From Heterostelium album PN500 (lineage: Eukaryota; Evosea; Eumycetozoa; Acytosteliales; Acytosteliaceae), in the NCBI RefSeq assembly GCF_000004825.1, contig NW_008805076.1, positions 248,001 through 312,000 on the forward strand: a DNA stretch of 64,000 nucleotides. The letters are read 5' to 3'. The position numbers were made by a program, and so were the translations under genes. Below the pieces are notes generated by a model. It made no database searches. It was given only the letters and a program-made list of their open reading frames with translations, and was not told the DNA's origin. This document shows, piece by piece, positions 47,601-59,298 of this stretch (the stretch's first letter is position 1; every line of letters starts with the position of its first letter).

Positions 47601-48484
47601 ATCCAACAATCATTATTGACAACAAAGATGTTTCCTACCAATTTACTGTCTATGAAATAAGAGAAGTAGATGACATGTCAAATACACTCAAGAGTGTAAA
47701 TATTTCAAATTTGAAATGGACTCTCCAAAACCAATCCAATCAACCTGTTCCATCCATCGACAAAGATCTACAACTGAATCAATGGATATACACCTCCAAC
47801 CTCTATAATATTATAGATTCCATCAAAATTACATTTATACAATATAAATATCCAAACCACAACAATAATAATAATTTAGAAAAGATACCAATTACCTTTG
47901 CCAATCAATTGTTTTATATTGATGTTGGATCAATTAAATATACGATAGAATTGGATGGTTGGAAGTTTGACAGTCTACTTAGTACTCTAGAGATTGTGAC
48001 GAATATAACGCAACCAGTGCTGACAGCTGGTAGTGGTTGCAGTGACGACGACAATGAGGTCATCGACGAAAGCGTGTTGAGTAACTCGACAGAATTCACA
48101 TCGTTCTTCTTGGGACGAAATCAAGCGGTGTTGGGTAAACTCCTGAATCGTGCGTTACTCGATGATATTCCTCGAAGAATAAGTTACAAAGCAGCGATAT
48201 TTAAGATCGACGACAAGGATGACCAACAGATGCTGAGTGTCACCACATCGATTCCCTATTTCAGCTACACCGCCAAGCTGGATCCCGATTTCAGTCTACT
48301 AGTTACAACCGGTGGCAACGGCAAATGTTCAAAGAGTTCAAACTCTTGGAAGATTGCAGTGGGTGTTGTCGTGGGTGTAGTCGGTGCAGTAGCCATCGCA
48401 GTAGCATTGTTCATAAGATACAAAATGCACCTTAAAAAACGAAAATACGAAGCCAAACTTAAAAAAGTTCAACATCAAATGTAA
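44657..48484 (+). CDS. ComC-like EGF/transmembrane cell-surface protein (tandem copy 2)
   Basis: Paralogue of copy 1: exons 44657-44956, 45017-45192, 45244-45791, 45849-46364, 46442-46987, 47062-47340 and 47412-48484 give 1145 residues. Same order: signal sequence (NIFFIFLFLLSTG), Cys-rich N-terminal part, Ig/FN3-like domains each starting after a phase-1 intron (YPQITEV, VLEITNI, FPVFNKT), EGF module (CNGYGKCVNGTCLCEKDRTGIYC), the linker GGGTNVNPNPN shared with copy 1, the ComC-type C-terminal sandwich, membrane helix (IAVGVVVGVVGAVAIAVALFI) and KAKLKKVQHQM-like tail (YEAKLKKVQHQM). The first exon of copy 1 is split here by an extra intron (44957-45016). The stretch 47980-48440 has more GC-rich third positions than the rest. 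Confidence 0.9.
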
Positions 48485-48716
48485 TAAAAACAACAATAAT
48501 AAACTTATCTCTAGAATAAAGTAGTGGTAATAATAACAATAGTTGTTACAACAAACATACATTCAATAACTAACACCTAAAGATTATTGAATATATTATT
48601 TATTAATAAAATTAAGATGAATACTTGATCAACCAACTAGCTTAATTTAGAAGCAGTTTTAAAAAAAAACATGGATGAATCAAAATGACTGTCAACATTT
48701 GTTTATAAAAAAAATG

Positions 48717-48747
<31 letters not shown>

Positions 48748-49085
48748 TTAACTCAAAACAAAAAACACACTTTTGTTTACTCTATTCAATCTAAATCCGA
48801 TTTTTAATATATATATATCAATAAATAATATTATTGTTTTTTTTTGTTATATTGCTATTTATAAATCAAATTACTCAACGATTACACTCTTTCTCTCATT
48901 GTTTTAATCTTTTTAATTTTTAATTTTTACTTTTTTTTTTTTTTAATTTTATAAAAAATTATCACCATCTTTTTCTACTTTTTTTTTTAATTTTGTTTTT
49001 TAATTTTATTTTATTTTATTTTTTTCTAGCATAACAATTGTAACATATATTAATAAATTATATAAATTCACACATACATATCACG
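48485..49085. other. Intergenic region ComC-like copy 2 to ubc13
   Basis: 600 bases, mostly T-rich (48720-48750, 48920-49030). 3' UTR of copy 2 and promoter of ubc13. No other feature seen. Confidence 0.45.
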
Positions 49086-49860
<775 letters not shown>

Positions 49861-50020
49861 ATAATAATAATAATAATAATTTGAGACCCTTTTTCTAAAA
49901 AAATAATAAAAAACAATCAAAAACAATCAAAAAAAGAAAATATATTGCAAAAATTAATTAATTAAAGATAGATATAGAATATTTATAATATAACATATTT
50001 ATATTAATTATTTAATTTAA

Positions 50021-51041
50021 TTATGATTGTTTAAAGAAATTATTGATTGTTCTTGCAAATAACATTTGATCTGGATTGCTTCCAATCGATGTAATCGCCT
50101 TTTGTCTAATATCAGATGCAACATGAGTGATTTCGTGATTGATCAAATCGGTAAGATATTCCTTATTAAACTCTGGATGTCCTTGTGTAGATATCTATTG
50201 ATAAACAAAATATATTTGTTGTTAGAATATGATGTAATTTTGAATTAGACAGTACTACTGTCTATCTATCTATATACTACATACAATATAATATTGATTT
50301 GGTTTGGTTATCGATTTCTTGAGGAAACCTTGTACTTTACAAACTTCTGTTGATGCTAAAATGAGCATTCCCTCTGGAATCTTGGTGACGATATCTTGAT
50401 GAATTTGGAGGATGTTGATATGTGTTCTTTCGTTTGGTGATGCTGATGATTGATCAATGGTGGTATTGCTTGGTTGTAGTTGACTAAAGAAATCTTGACC
50501 GTCGATCGATAGTGGCATCTGTAGTTCACCTAGTTCCCAACCCTTTGGGTTCTTCTCTACTTTGCCACCGAGTGCCTCTGCCAAGATCTGGTGACCGAAG
50601 CAGATACCACAGATCTTCTTTTCGAGACGGTCCAACTCGACGAGGTTTCGCTTCAACTGCAGAATCCACTCGTCCTGATCGTAGGAGTTGGCAGAGCTAC
50701 CGGTAATCAAATAGCCATCGTACTCCTCCGGTGACTCTGGCCACTCCATTTGAACGGCATTATATATCGAAGTCTCTACGGTGTCGTCTTCACCATAGAC
50801 CTTGGCAAAATTTATATAGAGTGCATTAAATATTTTCTGATCATTGATTACTGGTTCAGTTACAACTAACAAAACAATGTTTAATTAATTAATTAATATC
50901 AATAAAATTGATTTATAAATAACAAAAAAAATTGATTGATTGATTGATCATATTTTAAAATCATAATAAATTGATCAAATAAATAAATTCTTTCTTTATA
51001 TTATAGAGTGATCAAGTTAACTTACTGATTGCAATCTTCAT
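50021..51041 (-). CDS. Class I glutamine amidotransferase-like protein (gamma-glutamyl peptidase type)
   Basis: Exons 51041-51026 (MKIAI), 50865-50285 and 50194-50021 give 256 residues. Nucleophile Cys94 in the elbow GICFGHQILAEALGGKVEKNPKGWELG, and the His205/Glu207 pair in QGHPEF complete the class I triad; the oxyanion region is YLITGSSANSYD. The stand-alone domain with GGKV...KGWELG resembles plant gamma-glutamyl peptidases (GGP) and GMP synthase-like amidotransferase proteins of unknown partner, rather than a domain of a biosynthetic enzyme. It may therefore hydrolyse gamma-glutamyl bonds in glutathione conjugates; that is inference. Tiny first exon supported by phase and by completing the first beta strand (MKIAIIVTEP). 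Confidence 0.88.
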
Positions 51042-53145
51042 TTTTATTATGCTTCTTTTATTTATTTTTTTTTTGTTATTTATATAAAATTAGTGATTGA
51101 TATTAAATGTTAAATTTAAACAATTATGTGAAATTGAATAAATAATAAATATAGTAATGTATTATGAAAATAAATAACAAAAAAAAAAACTTAGAAAAGA
51201 ATGTTATTAATCAAAAATTTAAACACCTTAATAAAAAAAAAAAAAAACCTTTCATTCATATTAAGATGGAATGGGGTCGCACTACACAACTGGGAAATTT
51301 TAAACGTTTATTTGGTTGTGGGGTGTATTCTTTTTATTTTTTGTTTTTTTGTGAAATTAATTAAAAAAATCGATTTGTTTTCTGTTTTTATTAGATTTTT
51401 CTTTACAGCTTTTACACAACGGTGTTAGAGAGAAAATAATATTCTTTGTAAATATGTGGTTATGAAAAAAACACATCTTCCACTTTTAAAAATAAGATTT
51501 TAAATAGGGTTAGATCGAAGTTAAAAGAGAATAAAAAAGAAATTAACTCTGTACAACAAAAATAGATTTGATATTTTATAATTTCTATAGTCTATTTTCT
51601 TTTTTTTCTTTTTTTATATTGTTTTTTAATAATTATTTTGATATTTTAAATATAACAAATTTTAATAGTATATTTATATTTTCAAAAAATCAAATCTATT
51701 ATTCCATGGTTGAGGTAAATTAATATTGCATTAAACTAATAAATAGTTGAATTAAAATTAAATCATTATCATCATCATCAAATAAAATATTCTAAAAATA
51801 GTAATAATTATTAGTTTTAATTTCATCATACAAAAATTACATTCCCAAAGGATTACTTTGCAAATCAAAAATAATAATTCAATTATTCAATTCCTCATTG
51901 TTCAAATAGAGGAACTAGAACTATTTTCATGAGAATCTATTGAATAAATATTTGTAGTCTCTAATTTTTGGAGAGATGGTGGCGATTATTCTTGTTTAAG
52001 AGACAACACTCATACCACAATTTAATTAGTTTGTCCAATCAAGTTTCATTCCCAAAAACATTATAATTATTTTAGCGGAAATACTCAAATAATTGGATTA
52101 AACATATAGACATGACAATCAATCAAATCAAATCACAAATACTATGATCTAAGATAAGATAACATTTTTATTTCCTATCATTTTTATTATAATAATATTT
52201 GGTATTAATAATAATAGTTTCATAATTAAAATAATAATAATATTTGTATTCTAATCATATCCCTATATAATAGTATCGAAGTACAGTACTATTAGTTTAT
52301 TGTTTTTATCGAATTGACCATGTTACCTCGATAACGAATAAACTAATGATTGATTGATTGACAATAATTTATTTAATATCTTTTTTTTATCAATCATTAA
52401 TCATAAACAATGATATGATTAGAAATATGTGTTGTTTAGAGTTGATCTGATTTGTGTTGTGTTGTGTTGGTTTGTTGTTTTTGGTATTGTAATCAATTAA
52501 TAATAATCAAGATTACCAAACACACATTTTTTGATTTTTAAATTCTCAACAATAATTCCACTTCCCTGTTTGTTGTTTGTTGTTTTAATAATCATCTTCA
52601 TTACTATCAACATCATCATCAAAATACCAATTATAGAACAATCAAAACAAAACAAAACAAAATAAAATAAAATAATTAATAATACTAAAAAATAAAATAC
52701 AAATAAAAAAAAATCTTAATAAAATAAAAATAATTATATTATCTTTTTTTTTAAAATTAATAATCAAATCCAGTAATCAAAAAGCAATCAAAAAACAAAG
52801 AGACTCTCATCCTTCCTTTGTTTTTATTATTTGTTTATTTTTAAATTATTTTGAAAAATTCGTTTTTCAGGCAAAAAAAAAAAAAACTAAAAAACTTTGA
52901 AAAATCTAACTGTTTTTTTTTTTTTTTTTTTTATTTAACAAAATTTTTACAGATTATAGTGTGTTAATAATAAATTAAGATATATAGAAAACACAAAATA
53001 TTTATTTATTTAAATATTTATTAAAATTAGTTAAACAATAATAGTTTAAAAATCAATTATTATAATTAGTCAAAAATTAATAGCTATTAGTTTAAAAAAG
53101 AAGAAGAAGAAGAAGAATTTTTTTTTTTTTTAAAAGTTAGTTATA
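51042..53145. promoter_or_regulatory. 2.1-kb divergent intergenic region
   Basis: AT-rich DNA between the amidotransferase (-) and the coiled-coil gene (+). Poly-A/T runs at 51179-51190, 51235-51247, 52870-52884 and 52912-52932; GAAGAAGAAG repeat at 53101-53116. Short frames near 51164-51428 have no protein-like composition. A less AT-rich stretch at 51900-52060 is unexplained. Contains both promoters. Confidence 0.4.
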
Positions 53146-55542
53146 ATGAATATTGCTAAGGAATCTTATAAGGATGATGAAGCTGGATCATCTCGTGATG
53201 AATCCAGCAGTATTCAAGATAGTAGTGAGGAGTCGATTGAGGATGACGACAATGAAGATGAGGACGACGAGGAGGATGACGACGACGATGACGACGAGGA
53301 GGATGACGACGACAGCTTTGAGATATCGGATATCGAAATAAAGAACAACGATACAACCGAGGTGAAGAACCTAAAGATCAAGTTGTTGAAGGAGAAGAGC
53401 AAGGTTCTCGACGCCAAGGAGACCATCGAGAGTTTGGTCGAGCAGATCACCGCTTACAAGGCGTCGGTCGAGGAGGAGAAAACCGAGTTGGAGAACAAGC
53501 TCAAACACGAGAAGAAGACGAAGCTCGAGATGTTTGAGATCTACAAGGATTTGGAGTCGGAGCGCGACAATTTGGCTGGCCAGTTGGACGGCGTCATCAA
53601 TGAGTGCGAACAACTGGAACGCGAGAAACAAGCAATGTCCAAAGAGAACATCACCAATTTGCAGACGCTGATGAACGAAATCACCAACATCGAAGAGAGT
53701 AACCTGGCGCTCGAGAAGGAGCTCGAGAAGGAGCGCGACGACAACCAGGCGCTACAGACTCGACTCTCTGAGCAGGTCTCGCTCAACCAACGTCTGGAGA
53801 CACTGAATAGCGAGATGAGTGCGAATCTATCGTCGTCGACACCGTCCGCTTCCGACTCGGTGACGGTCGCCAGTCTCAAGAAGCAGTTGGCCGACCTCCA
53901 AAACTCGTTGGTCAAGGAGAAGGAGAAGATAACCAGCGTCGATCTTCTCATGTTGCAAGCACGTCGCATCATGGGATTGGAGGGAACGGCTGTCGGTGCG
54001 ATCGAGCAGTCGAACGCCATCGAGATCAACACACTCAAGACCAACGTCGAAGTCGAGAAACAACTGCATCACAAGACACAGCTACAGCTCGAAGAGGAAA
54101 AGAAAAAGTCGGAACTCAACAAAAAGACCGCAGACAACCTGGTTGCGAGAATTAAAGATCTCATTTCCTCACACCACGAAACACTACAGCAGTTGGACGA
54201 CGAGAAAGAGAATACCAAACTACTAGAATCTGAAGTTGATAAATTGAAAGAACAAATGAATTTACTTCATCAAAAATTATCTGTAAATAATAATAATAAT
54301 AATAACAACAATGAACAAGTACAACAACAACAACCATTGAGTAGTGAATCAAGTACACCAACTATTACACAATCTCCATCTTCAGAGAGTGTTGGTCAAG
54401 TTTTGGAGAATGGAAATTCCACTCCAAATTCAAATAATTCCACTCCAAACATTTTGGAATCATCACCTTCCACCTCACAACCAAAGACCATTCCAATTCA
54501 TAGAGATGGAAATATCGATGTTGCTGATATTCTCAAATCACTGCCAGCTGCACCAACCTTTGTAACACCACCTAACAACAACAATAATCATAGCAACAAT
54601 AATAATCATAGCAGCAGCAAACAATCAGATACTGATTCTTCATCTGATGAAAAATCAAATGTTACCAAACCTGAATCGTCATCATCATCAGCAAAAGCAG
54701 CTGCTGCTGCTAATCGTGAGCGTATGCTATACAAGACGATTAGACGTAACCAAACGATGAAGATGATCAATGAGATGGGTGGTGATCTCACTATGGAGAA
54801 GCAGTCGGTAACCGATAGCGGTGTTGCCACTACCACAACCAAGTCGTCGGTCACACAAGAACACACTGGTCCCGGAGGTTCCAGTGTGGTCAACAAGAAC
54901 AATGGAAGTGTAAAGACCTTTAGCTTCGAGAATAAATCGAATGGATCCATCCAGTACGGTGCTGGATTCAACTTTACTTCACTCACCAACGCCGGTGGCA
55001 GTTCCAACAACGAGATCATCGAGCGCAAAAAGTCTATCGGATCGATCAGCAAGCACGACAAGCGTATCGAGAAGGAGATCAAGGAGATCAACAAGAAGAT
55101 TCTGAAGGAGAAGGAAAAGGAAGAGAAGAAAGAGAAGGAGAAAGAGGAGAAGAAAGAAAAGGAAAAGGACGAAAAGAAAGAAGAAAAGAAAAAGAAAGAA
55201 TCGACACTAAAGAAAGATAAGAGTTCCAGCAAACTTTCATTAAGAGATTCAAAAGATAACAATAATAACAACAACAACAACAACAACAGTAAAGATAGTA
55301 ATAACAAAGATAGCAGTAGTAAGGATAGTAATAATAATAGTCCAGCATCATCACCATCGCTTTCACACAAATCAGATTCTCAAATGGATCTCTCAAAGAA
55401 CGCTGACTCCTCTGCTGTATCATTAGATGATCTGCCAGACTACTTGAAGACTCCAGAGGCGATGGGCGACACTGCATCGAGCAAAACTGGAAAAGACACT
55501 GGTAAAAGAAAATCAATTTGGTTCAAATTAAATAACAAATAA
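53146..55542 (+). CDS. Acidic coiled-coil protein, dictyostelid type
   Basis: Single exon, 798 residues, start at the first ATG (MNIAKESYKDDEAG). Residues about 15-65 are extremely acidic (runs of Asp/Glu). Residues about 75-390 are an almost uninterrupted coiled coil (heptads of Leu with KLKHEKKTKLEMFE, LEKELEKERDDNQALQTRL). Then Asn/Gln/Ser-rich linkers, a conserved-looking globular island at about 525-555 (NRERMLYKTIRRNQTMKMINEMGGDL), a Lys/Glu repeat helix (about 645-690), Asn/Ser runs and a C-terminal DDLPDYLKTPEAMG. The coiled-coil part uses GC-rich codons while the linkers are AT-rich. No catalytic domain, membrane segment or recognised family. Probably a scaffold or cytoskeletal linker. 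Confidence 0.8.
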   Translation: MNIAKESYKDDEAGSSRDESSSIQDSSEESIEDDDNEDEDDEEDDDDDDDEEDDDDSFEISDIEIKNNDTTEVKNLKIKLLKEKSKVLDAKETIESLVEQITAYKASVEEEKTELENKLKHEKKTKLEMFEIYKDLESERDNLAGQLDGVINECEQLEREKQAMSKENITNLQTLMNEITNIEESNLALEKELEKERDDNQALQTRLSEQVSLNQRLETLNSEMSANLSSSTPSASDSVTVASLKKQLADLQNSLVKEKEKITSVDLLMLQARRIMGLEGTAVGAIEQSNAIEINTLKTNVEVEKQLHHKTQLQLEEEKKKSELNKKTADNLVARIKDLISSHHETLQQLDDEKENTKLLESEVDKLKEQMNLLHQKLSVNNNNNNNNNEQVQQQQPLSSESSTPTITQSPSSESVGQVLENGNSTPNSNNSTPNILESSPSTSQPKTIPIHRDGNIDVADILKSLPAAPTFVTPPNNNNNHSNNNNHSSSKQSDTDSSSDEKSNVTKPESSSSSAKAAAAANRERMLYKTIRRNQTMKMINEMGGDLTMEKQSVTDSGVATTTTKSSVTQEHTGPGGSSVVNKNNGSVKTFSFENKSNGSIQYGAGFNFTSLTNAGGSSNNEIIERKKSIGSISKHDKRIEKEIKEINKKILKEKEKEEKKEKEKEEKKEKEKDEKKEEKKKKESTLKKDKSSSKLSLRDSKDNNNNNNNNNNSKDSNNKDSSSKDSNNNSPASSPSLSHKSDSQMDLSKNADSSAVSLDDLPDYLKTPEAMGDTASSKTGKDTGKRKSIWFKLNNK

Positions 55543-56220
55543 TATATAGTTTTAAAGAAAACAACACAGTCACCAATACCAAACAACAAACAACAATAGA
55601 AATGTATTATTATTTGGAAAAATAAAATTACCAATGTTGTGCTCAATCGATTGAACAACATACCAAAACAATCAATCAATCAATAAATTAATTATATATT
55701 TATTATATTTATACAAAGAGTAAAAAGTGAAATTGGTTTAAAAATAATTATCGCCTTGTTAACATCGTCATCAACAACCACAATAACAACAACATAAAAG
55801 TTTACAATGATATAATAGATTTTACTTCTTTTAATAGTGAGTGGTAATGGGGATGTCAAGTTAACACCATAGCACCAACTATTTATTCATTTCAAAAAAA
55901 TTTGTCAAGTTTTTGGTTTTTTTTGATGAAAAATGTCATCATTCTTAAAAAAAGCAAAATCTCTTCATCGAAACGGGGTTATTTTCATCAAGATCTTTAA
56001 AAATCTATTGTAGTTTCTTTGATTTAATTTTAATTATTTTATTTTTAAGTAGGTTTATCGATTTTGATTTCTACGAGTGTGTGTTAGTTGTCAACCAACA
56101 ATCATTTAACTTCTATTTTAATTTTGCACCATTTAATTTTTTTTGATTGACATATCTGACAGATAAGATAATAACAGATAAAAATAAATAATAATAATAA
56201 GTCAATAAATAAAATAATAA
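55543..56220. other. Intergenic region coiled-coil gene to frizzled-like gene
   Basis: 678 AT-rich bases: 3' flank and promoter. No RNA gene or ORF supported. Confidence 0.45.
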
Positions 56221-58698
56221 ATGATAAAAAAGAAAATATTTTTATTTATCTTTAGTATTATAATTTTATCAATATTTAATATAGTTGATGCAATCAATTA
56301 TAAAGTAGATACAGGTGCAAAATGTCAACCGTATATTGGCGATCCTGCAAATACAACAGTGTGTGAACCATACCTTCCATATAAATCGATATATGTTGGT
56401 ACCGCTGACACCCAAACCAGAATGATGAATGATATGCAATTTTATTTATCAATGTTACTTAATGCTGGACAAGCACAATGTAAATCCGATCCTGAAACCT
56501 ATAGAACTTTATGTTCATTTGTATGTATTGGTACTTAACAAATTCATTTATATAATTATTTATTAATAAAAAAATAATAAATAGTTCTTTTTAGAATGTT
56601 TAGAATATACAAATACAACAAATAACCAAGCAATTTCCATACCAATTAGAACTTGTCAGGAAAATTGTGTTCGATCTATTTCACTTTGTGGTGTTTCATC
56701 TTATTATAAATGTGATCAAACATTTGACGATCAGGGAACACAGGTTCCTGTTTATCCACCGATAGCCGACCCTGCAATTTTCAATATGGCAAACTACGGT
56801 TGGCCAACAAACTTGGAGATCGCATGTTACAATACTACTGCGGTGCGTTCCAATAACACCGTAGTTCCACCCAGTGGAGGTCAATGCTTGGATCCATTGG
56901 TCTACAGAAATTCATCGATCTATCCACATCTGGAATCCGAGGATATCGGTTTCCATTATATCACTGACGACAGTGATTGTCTGATTCCATGTCCTGCACC
57001 GGTATTCACCAGAAACCAATGGCGTGCATTCTATGTCATGACGGATCTTCTCGCTTGTTTGTCGGCGGCATCGTCACTCCTAATGATCTTTACCTATGGA
57101 GTGCTTAATAGAGAGAGAACCAGTTATGAATCGATTCTTGTTTTCCAAAATTCATCTATTTTCCTCCGTTCGTTGGCAGGTGTTATGATAGCATTTGCCG
57201 GAGGTTCTGAAAAAATGATGTGTCCAGAGCCTGGACGTAACATGACCGAGCACGATCCACTCTGTTCTGCAAGTGGTATCTTTTTCTATGGATTTTCTTT
57301 TTACGCTATTTTATGGTGGACTTTTATGGTTTATGATTTATGGTGTATCTTGAGAAGATGTAAATATTATAATATACCATTTTTTTAAATTATATTTCTA
57401 ATATTATTTCATTTTTTAGATCGTCAATTATCATTAGTATTCTTTTTTATTGTATCAACAGCACTTACCATTGCTGTAACTTTTGTTGCTCATTTTAAAG
57501 GTGGATGGGTAGCAGATAAAGGAAATGTTATGTAAGTTTATTTAGAAATCGATATCTTTTTTATTATACTGACATAAATATTATAAATTAATTTTTTTAG
57601 TTGTTGGATTGCAGATAATGATTATAGTTATGGTATTTTTTGGGCACCAATGGGATTTTGTCTTTTATTAGGAACAATATGGATATTTTGGATTGTAATT
57701 GAAATTTATATTGTAAGTATTATTTATTAATAAATAATTTAGAAATAATTTAGAAATAATTTACTAACCAATTTGAATTTTTTTAATAGATGATTAAAAC
57801 AACAAATGTTGGATCAGATTTAGTCAAGAAATTTGTAAAAGCACAAATTGGACCATTGGTATACATCTTTATTTTCTATGCAACCTATTTGTATATATTT
57901 ATTTATAATCAATCGTATCATTTGGCGTACCAGTCGATCAAGGCAGAAGGTGCTCTACAGTACTTCAGATGTATTTCCAATGCCAATAGAGTTGGCACCG
58001 ATCCAACTGATTGTGTTGTAGAAGGTCCAAAGATTGGATCCTACGGTACATTTGCAATCACTCTCCATATCTTTGGTTTATACACTCTGTTCTATGCATT
58101 TAACGATAAGTTTGTTGCCATCTGGCGCGATGCAATCAAGAGATTCCTCCACTGGTTACCATTCACCAGAAATTCGAGTGTCTCCACATTCTTTGGATCG
58201 TCAGTCACCACCACCTCTGGATCTGGTGTATCTTCGACTCTCTCATCAGGAGAGATGTCTTCCATTAGCTTACTTCCAATGAGTCAATATAAGAATTCAC
58301 ATGTGAATTCCAGTTATAATACATTTGAAAATATTAATAGTAGCAGCAGTAATAACAATATTAGTACAATTACATTGGAAAATGAAATTCCATTACAGGA
58401 ATTTTCTTCTAATATAGAACAACAAACACAACCACCCGAAAATGTAGATACTAATAATAATAATAATAGTGTCAACCTAACTATTCTTCCTGAAGAACAA
58501 CAGCAGAAGAATGATGTATCAATAGTAAATGAAAACTCATCAGAGCAACCAACAAACAGTAATAATATTGCTGTTGATTTAGATGTGAAAGTCGAATCAC
58601 CACCAATAACAGATACCTCAAATGAATCTTTTAATATTTCAACAAATCAAACATCCAATGTTGTAGAAGATAAAGAAAACACCGAAACAACACCATAA
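56221..58698 (+). CDS. Frizzled/smoothened-like receptor
   Basis: Seven-membrane-segment receptor of the family expanded in dictyostelids (fsl genes). Exons 56221-56530, 56595-57359, 57420-57531, 57601-57712 and 57790-58698 give 735 residues. The first donor is GTACTT at 56531; the better-looking GTATGT at 56521 would put a stop in exon 2, and the chosen one restores LCSFVCIECLEY. Signal peptide (IFLFIFSIIILSIFNIVDA), Cys-rich frizzled-like domain (LCSFVC, CQENC, CGV), then seven helices including VMTDLLACLSAASSLLMIF, FYGFSFYAILWWTFMVY, LVFFFIVSTALTIAVTF and PLVYIFIFYATYLYIFI. The C-terminal cytoplasmic tail is Ser, Asn and Gln rich. Ligand unknown: dictyostelids lack Wnt and Hedgehog. Confidence 0.92.
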
Positions 58699-58902
58699 AT
58701 AATAATAAACAATTATTTTTGTCCAAAAAAGGTTTAGATAAAACCGTTTAACAACAAAAAAAACTTTACAAAAAAGAAAGTTTTATTTAAAATAATTGTT
58801 ATGTATTTTTTGTTGAGGACTTGCATTTTTTATTAAGATTATTCCAACCAGAGGTCAAAGAAAACCAATGGAATGTTGGAGAGGGTTTCTACTTCTAATT
58901 AA

Positions 58903-59215
58903 TTATAGATATTTACTATTAAAGTTGTAAAGATCGTAATCGCCAGCAGGAAAAGGTGGCTCAACTACTACTTTGTTGACATCACCATGAACAATTAGTG
59001 ATCCTCTAGATAATCCCAAGTCTTTATTAATAGTAGTCAAGGATACTCCGGCACTATAAAAGTGTTTGGTCATTCCTTTATCTTTGACAAACAATCTTAC
59101 TAGACCAACCGGAGCAGAAATATTAACTGAAACAGGTTGAGTTTCAAAGTGATTCTTTACATATATGTACGGTCCCAATCCACCTTTATGTTTAGGGAAT
59201 CATCTGTGTCTCAAA
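58903..59215 (-). pseudogene. Fragment of a beta-rich protein gene, probably a relic
   Basis: A 90-codon frame without a usable ATG (it would start at TTG) ends at 58903. The sequence is protein-like: NHFETQPVSVNISAPVG, FYSAGVSLTTINKDLG, VVVEPPFPAGDYDLYNF. Just upstream, another frame continues the same style (DDSLNIKVDW) and there is a stop in the main frame, so a frameshift seems to separate them. No signal peptide or family recognised; the pattern resembles an extracellular beta sandwich. It lies between the frizzled-like gene and the chaperonin. A short 57-residue protein from an internal ATG (MTKHFYSAGVSL) is the other possibility. Confidence 0.4.
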
Positions 59216-59298
59216 AAAATTTAACATATTATCAATTTTTCACTTTCCAAAACAACTGAGGCGCTTAGCATTAGTTTTCGTTTTTTATTTATTATTAT

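Noticed and set aside
51164-51428. Two overlapping short frames with Lys-rich ends
   Set aside because: Driven by A runs; no protein-like core.
56521-56526. Consensus GTATGT donor ending exon 1 of the frizzled-like gene
   Set aside because: Splicing there to 56595 puts a stop two codons into exon 2; the weaker donor at 56531 keeps the conserved Cys pattern.
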